Positions 62,667 through 64,000 of a DNA stretch of 64,000 bases are shown one piece after another. Below the pieces are notes generated by a model, which did not search any database, was not told the DNA's origin, and saw only the letters and a program-made list of their open reading frames with translations. Made by a program: the position numbers and the translations under genes. Source of the stretch: Pedobacter sp. MC2016-15 (GTDB taxonomy: Bacteria > Bacteroidota > Bacteroidia > Sphingobacteriales > Sphingobacteriaceae); NCBI RefSeq assembly GCF_026239695.1, contig NZ_JAPIVS010000002.1, positions 124,001 through 188,000 on the forward strand. Direction: 5' to 3'. Numbering within the stretch: position 1 is the first letter of the stretch; each line of letters starts with the position of its first letter.

Positions 62667-63141
62667 TCTTTTTGTGTGGCTGGTATGTGCATTCCTGATC
62701 TCAGGAACTGCCGGATGCAATACCAATAATCTGATTGACACGAATGTTGAAATGCCTTCACGTAACTGGGGCTATGCAGAAAAGGTAAAGGCCATTGTGG
62801 ATATTAAAGATAACACAAAGGCCTTTGCCCTCAAATTTAAACTGAGGCATACCGCAGATTACCGGTATTCCAATATCTATATCCTGATGCATATGAGTGG
62901 CCCGGGCTTGCCAAAGATTACCCGCCGCTATGAATATAAACTCGCAGAATCTGACGGGCAATGGCTGGGTACAGGTTCCGGGAACCTTTATACATATGTG
63001 CTTCCCCTGCTTTCAGAATATCATTTCCCTCAAACGGGCAATTATACCATCGAGATTGAGCAGAATATGCGTGATAATCCCCTGCGAGAAATCAGCGATG
63101 CAGGGGTAATTGTAGCCGGAAGCAGTACAATCCCACATTAA
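62653..63141 (+). CDS. gldH: Gliding motility lipoprotein GldH
   Basis: A 162-residue lipoprotein (signal ending SGTAGC, Cys20). The body has a beta-sandwich-like pattern with LRHTADYRYSNIYILMHM, GQWLGTGSGNLY and the C-terminal FPQTGNYTIEIEQNMRDNPL, which match the GldH family. In Flavobacterium johnsoniae GldH is needed for gliding and chitin use. Other gld genes are not in the window. ATG 62653 is chosen, since the longer frame lacks the signal peptide at its start. It overlaps ricT by 14 bp. Confidence 0.88.
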   Translation: MKRTNLFVWLVCAFLISGTAGCNTNNLIDTNVEMPSRNWGYAEKVKAIVDIKDNTKAFALKFKLRHTADYRYSNIYILMHMSGPGLPKITRRYEYKLAESDGQWLGTGSGNLYTYVLPLLSEYHFPQTGNYTIEIEQNMRDNPLREISDAGVIVAGSSTIPH

Positions 63142-64000
63142 TTACAATACCGGCAGCAGCTGTTCGAGTGCCATTCCCCTGGAACCTTTCAGCAAAACCA
63201 GGCTGTCTTTTACCGGATTGGCCTCTATCCATTCCATCGCTTCAGCAGGACTGTTGAAAAACTCTCCCTGATACAGCTCTTTCAGCGCATAGAAATGGCT
63301 TCCTATGAAGATTACGGTATTTAATCCCGACTGTGCTGCAAGGGCGGCTATCTCTTCGTGCTGCTCAGCAGATTCATCTCCCAGTTCAAACATATCGCCA
63401 ATGATGGCAACCTTATTTTCTGCAGCCAGCGATGAAATATTTTGCAGTGCTGCGGTCATGCTGCTGGGGTTAGCGTTATAAAAATCACAGATAACAGTAT
63501 TGCTTTCTGTTTTTGTTAACTGCGACCTGTTGTTTTTGGGTGCATAGCCCGCCAGTCCTTCGTTGATTTGGGCTACGGTAAGATTAAAGAATGCGCCAAT
63601 ACAGATGGCCGCAAGGATGTTTTCAAAATTATAGGCACCAGTCAGGTTTGTTTGCACGGAAAAGTATTCATCCCTGCCCTTCCAGTTGAGGGCAATCAGT
63701 GGGTCTGAGGCTACAAGCTGCCCCGTGATAAAGTTCTCCCCTTCGGTTCCATAATAGATCATGTGATCCAGTTTGGCGGTATTGCTCATCTCTGTAATCA
63801 GGGCATTGTCGCGGTTGATAAAGGCTGTACCATTATCCTTTTTCAGGTAGGAGAATAGCTCTCCCTTTCCTTTTTTGACTCCTTCAAATCCTCCGAAACC
63901 ATCCAGGTGTGCCCTGCCGATGTTGGTGATCAGCCCATGGGTAGGCTGTGCAATCGTACATAGAAATTCGATCTCCTTCTGGTGATTGGCACCCATTTCG
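63142..64000 (-). CDS. murF: UDP-N-acetylmuramoyl-tripeptide--D-alanyl-D-alanine ligase, 3' part
   Basis: The C-terminal ~285 residues of a MurF ligase; the 5' end lies beyond the right edge (codon E before MGANH is still in frame). Motifs: EMGANHQKEIEFLC, PTHGLITNIGRAHLDGFGG, NRDNALITEM, GAYNFENILAA and DFYNANPSSMTAAL. MurF adds D-Ala-D-Ala to the UDP-MurNAc tripeptide. Its stop abuts that of convergent gldH. Confidence 0.95.
   Translation of the reverse strand, partial: EMGANHQKEIEFLCTIAQPTHGLITNIGRAHLDGFGGFEGVKKGKGELFSYLKKDNGTAFINRDNALITEMSNTAKLDHMIYYGTEGENFITGQLVASDPLIALNWKGRDEYFSVQTNLTGAYNFENILAAICIGAFFNLTVAQINEGLAGYAPKNNRSQLTKTESNTVICDFYNANPSSMTAALQNISSLAAENKVAIIGDMFELGDESAEQHEEIAALAAQSGLNTVIFIGSHFYALKELYQGEFFNSPAEAMEWIEANPVKDSLVLLKGSRGMALEQLLPVL

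Overview
The window is a chromosomal stretch of a Bacteroidota bacterium, most like Sphingobacteriaceae (Pedobacter and relatives). The evidence is a gldH gliding-motility lipoprotein gene, DUF4175, DUF3078, RicT-type PSP1 and CarboxypepD_reg-like proteins, gene starts without Shine-Dalgarno sequences, and several exact matches to the Bacteroidota promoter consensus (-33 TTTG / -7 TAnnTTTG). Genus is inference. Nearly everything is housekeeping. I see no rRNA, tRNA, CRISPR array, prophage or complete insertion sequence.

Layout. 0-9 kb: end of a DUF4175 protein, ybeY, an ABC-F ATPase, two parS-like palindromes, mnmG and an Ig-like lipoprotein. 8.6-13.2 kb: NAD synthesis (gamma-carbonic anhydrase-like gene and nadB, divergent from nadA) and thiL. 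13-25 kb: rmuC, a YugP-like peptidase, apaG, dusB, CPBP protease, DUF2007, cdsA, DUF3820, mfd, DUF2752, TM2, a Nif3-like gene and a zinc-ribbon gene. 25-33 kb: TPR protein, lipoprotein, orphan KAS III, then rsfS-ftsH-LUD facing birA. 32.7-36 kb: a DsbD split over two genes, and pfkA. 36-39 kb: rpsP-rimM-trmD-rplS, interrupted by a small AT-rich HTH-like gene. 39.1-39.5 kb: a gene-free stretch with two long hairpins sharing a conserved loop. 39.5-48 kb: psd, hpt, an AsmA-GT51 fusion, mrp, nfu, def, an M16 peptidase and htpG. 49-64 kb: an S9 peptidase, a TlpA-like thioredoxin, comM, ffh, a DUF3078 beta-barrel protein, two glucosaminidase-LysM proteins, an O-methyltransferase, ruvX, the delta-prime clamp-loader subunit, ricT, gldH and the 3' part of murF.

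How genes work together: ybeY, rsfS, rpsP, rimM, trmD, rplS, mnmG and dusB make or modify ribosomes and tRNA. mrp and nfu serve Fe-S assembly. nadA and nadB are the two steps from aspartate to quinolinate. cdsA and psd serve phospholipids. htpG, ftsH, def and ffh serve protein maturation and targeting. murF, the GT51 fusion and the glucosaminidases serve the cell wall.

Most unusual points: (1) the twin hairpins between rplS and psd, whose 31-nt loops are reverse complements of each other (29/31) while their 27-29-nt arms are unrelated between copies; (2) a parS pair just upstream of mnmG, suggesting an origin-proximal position; (3) -7 elements 4-7 nt before start codons, implying leaderless mRNAs; (4) interlocked or nearly touching stop codons at 7 of 10 convergent gene pairs; (5) the AsmA-like/GT51 transglycosylase fusion.
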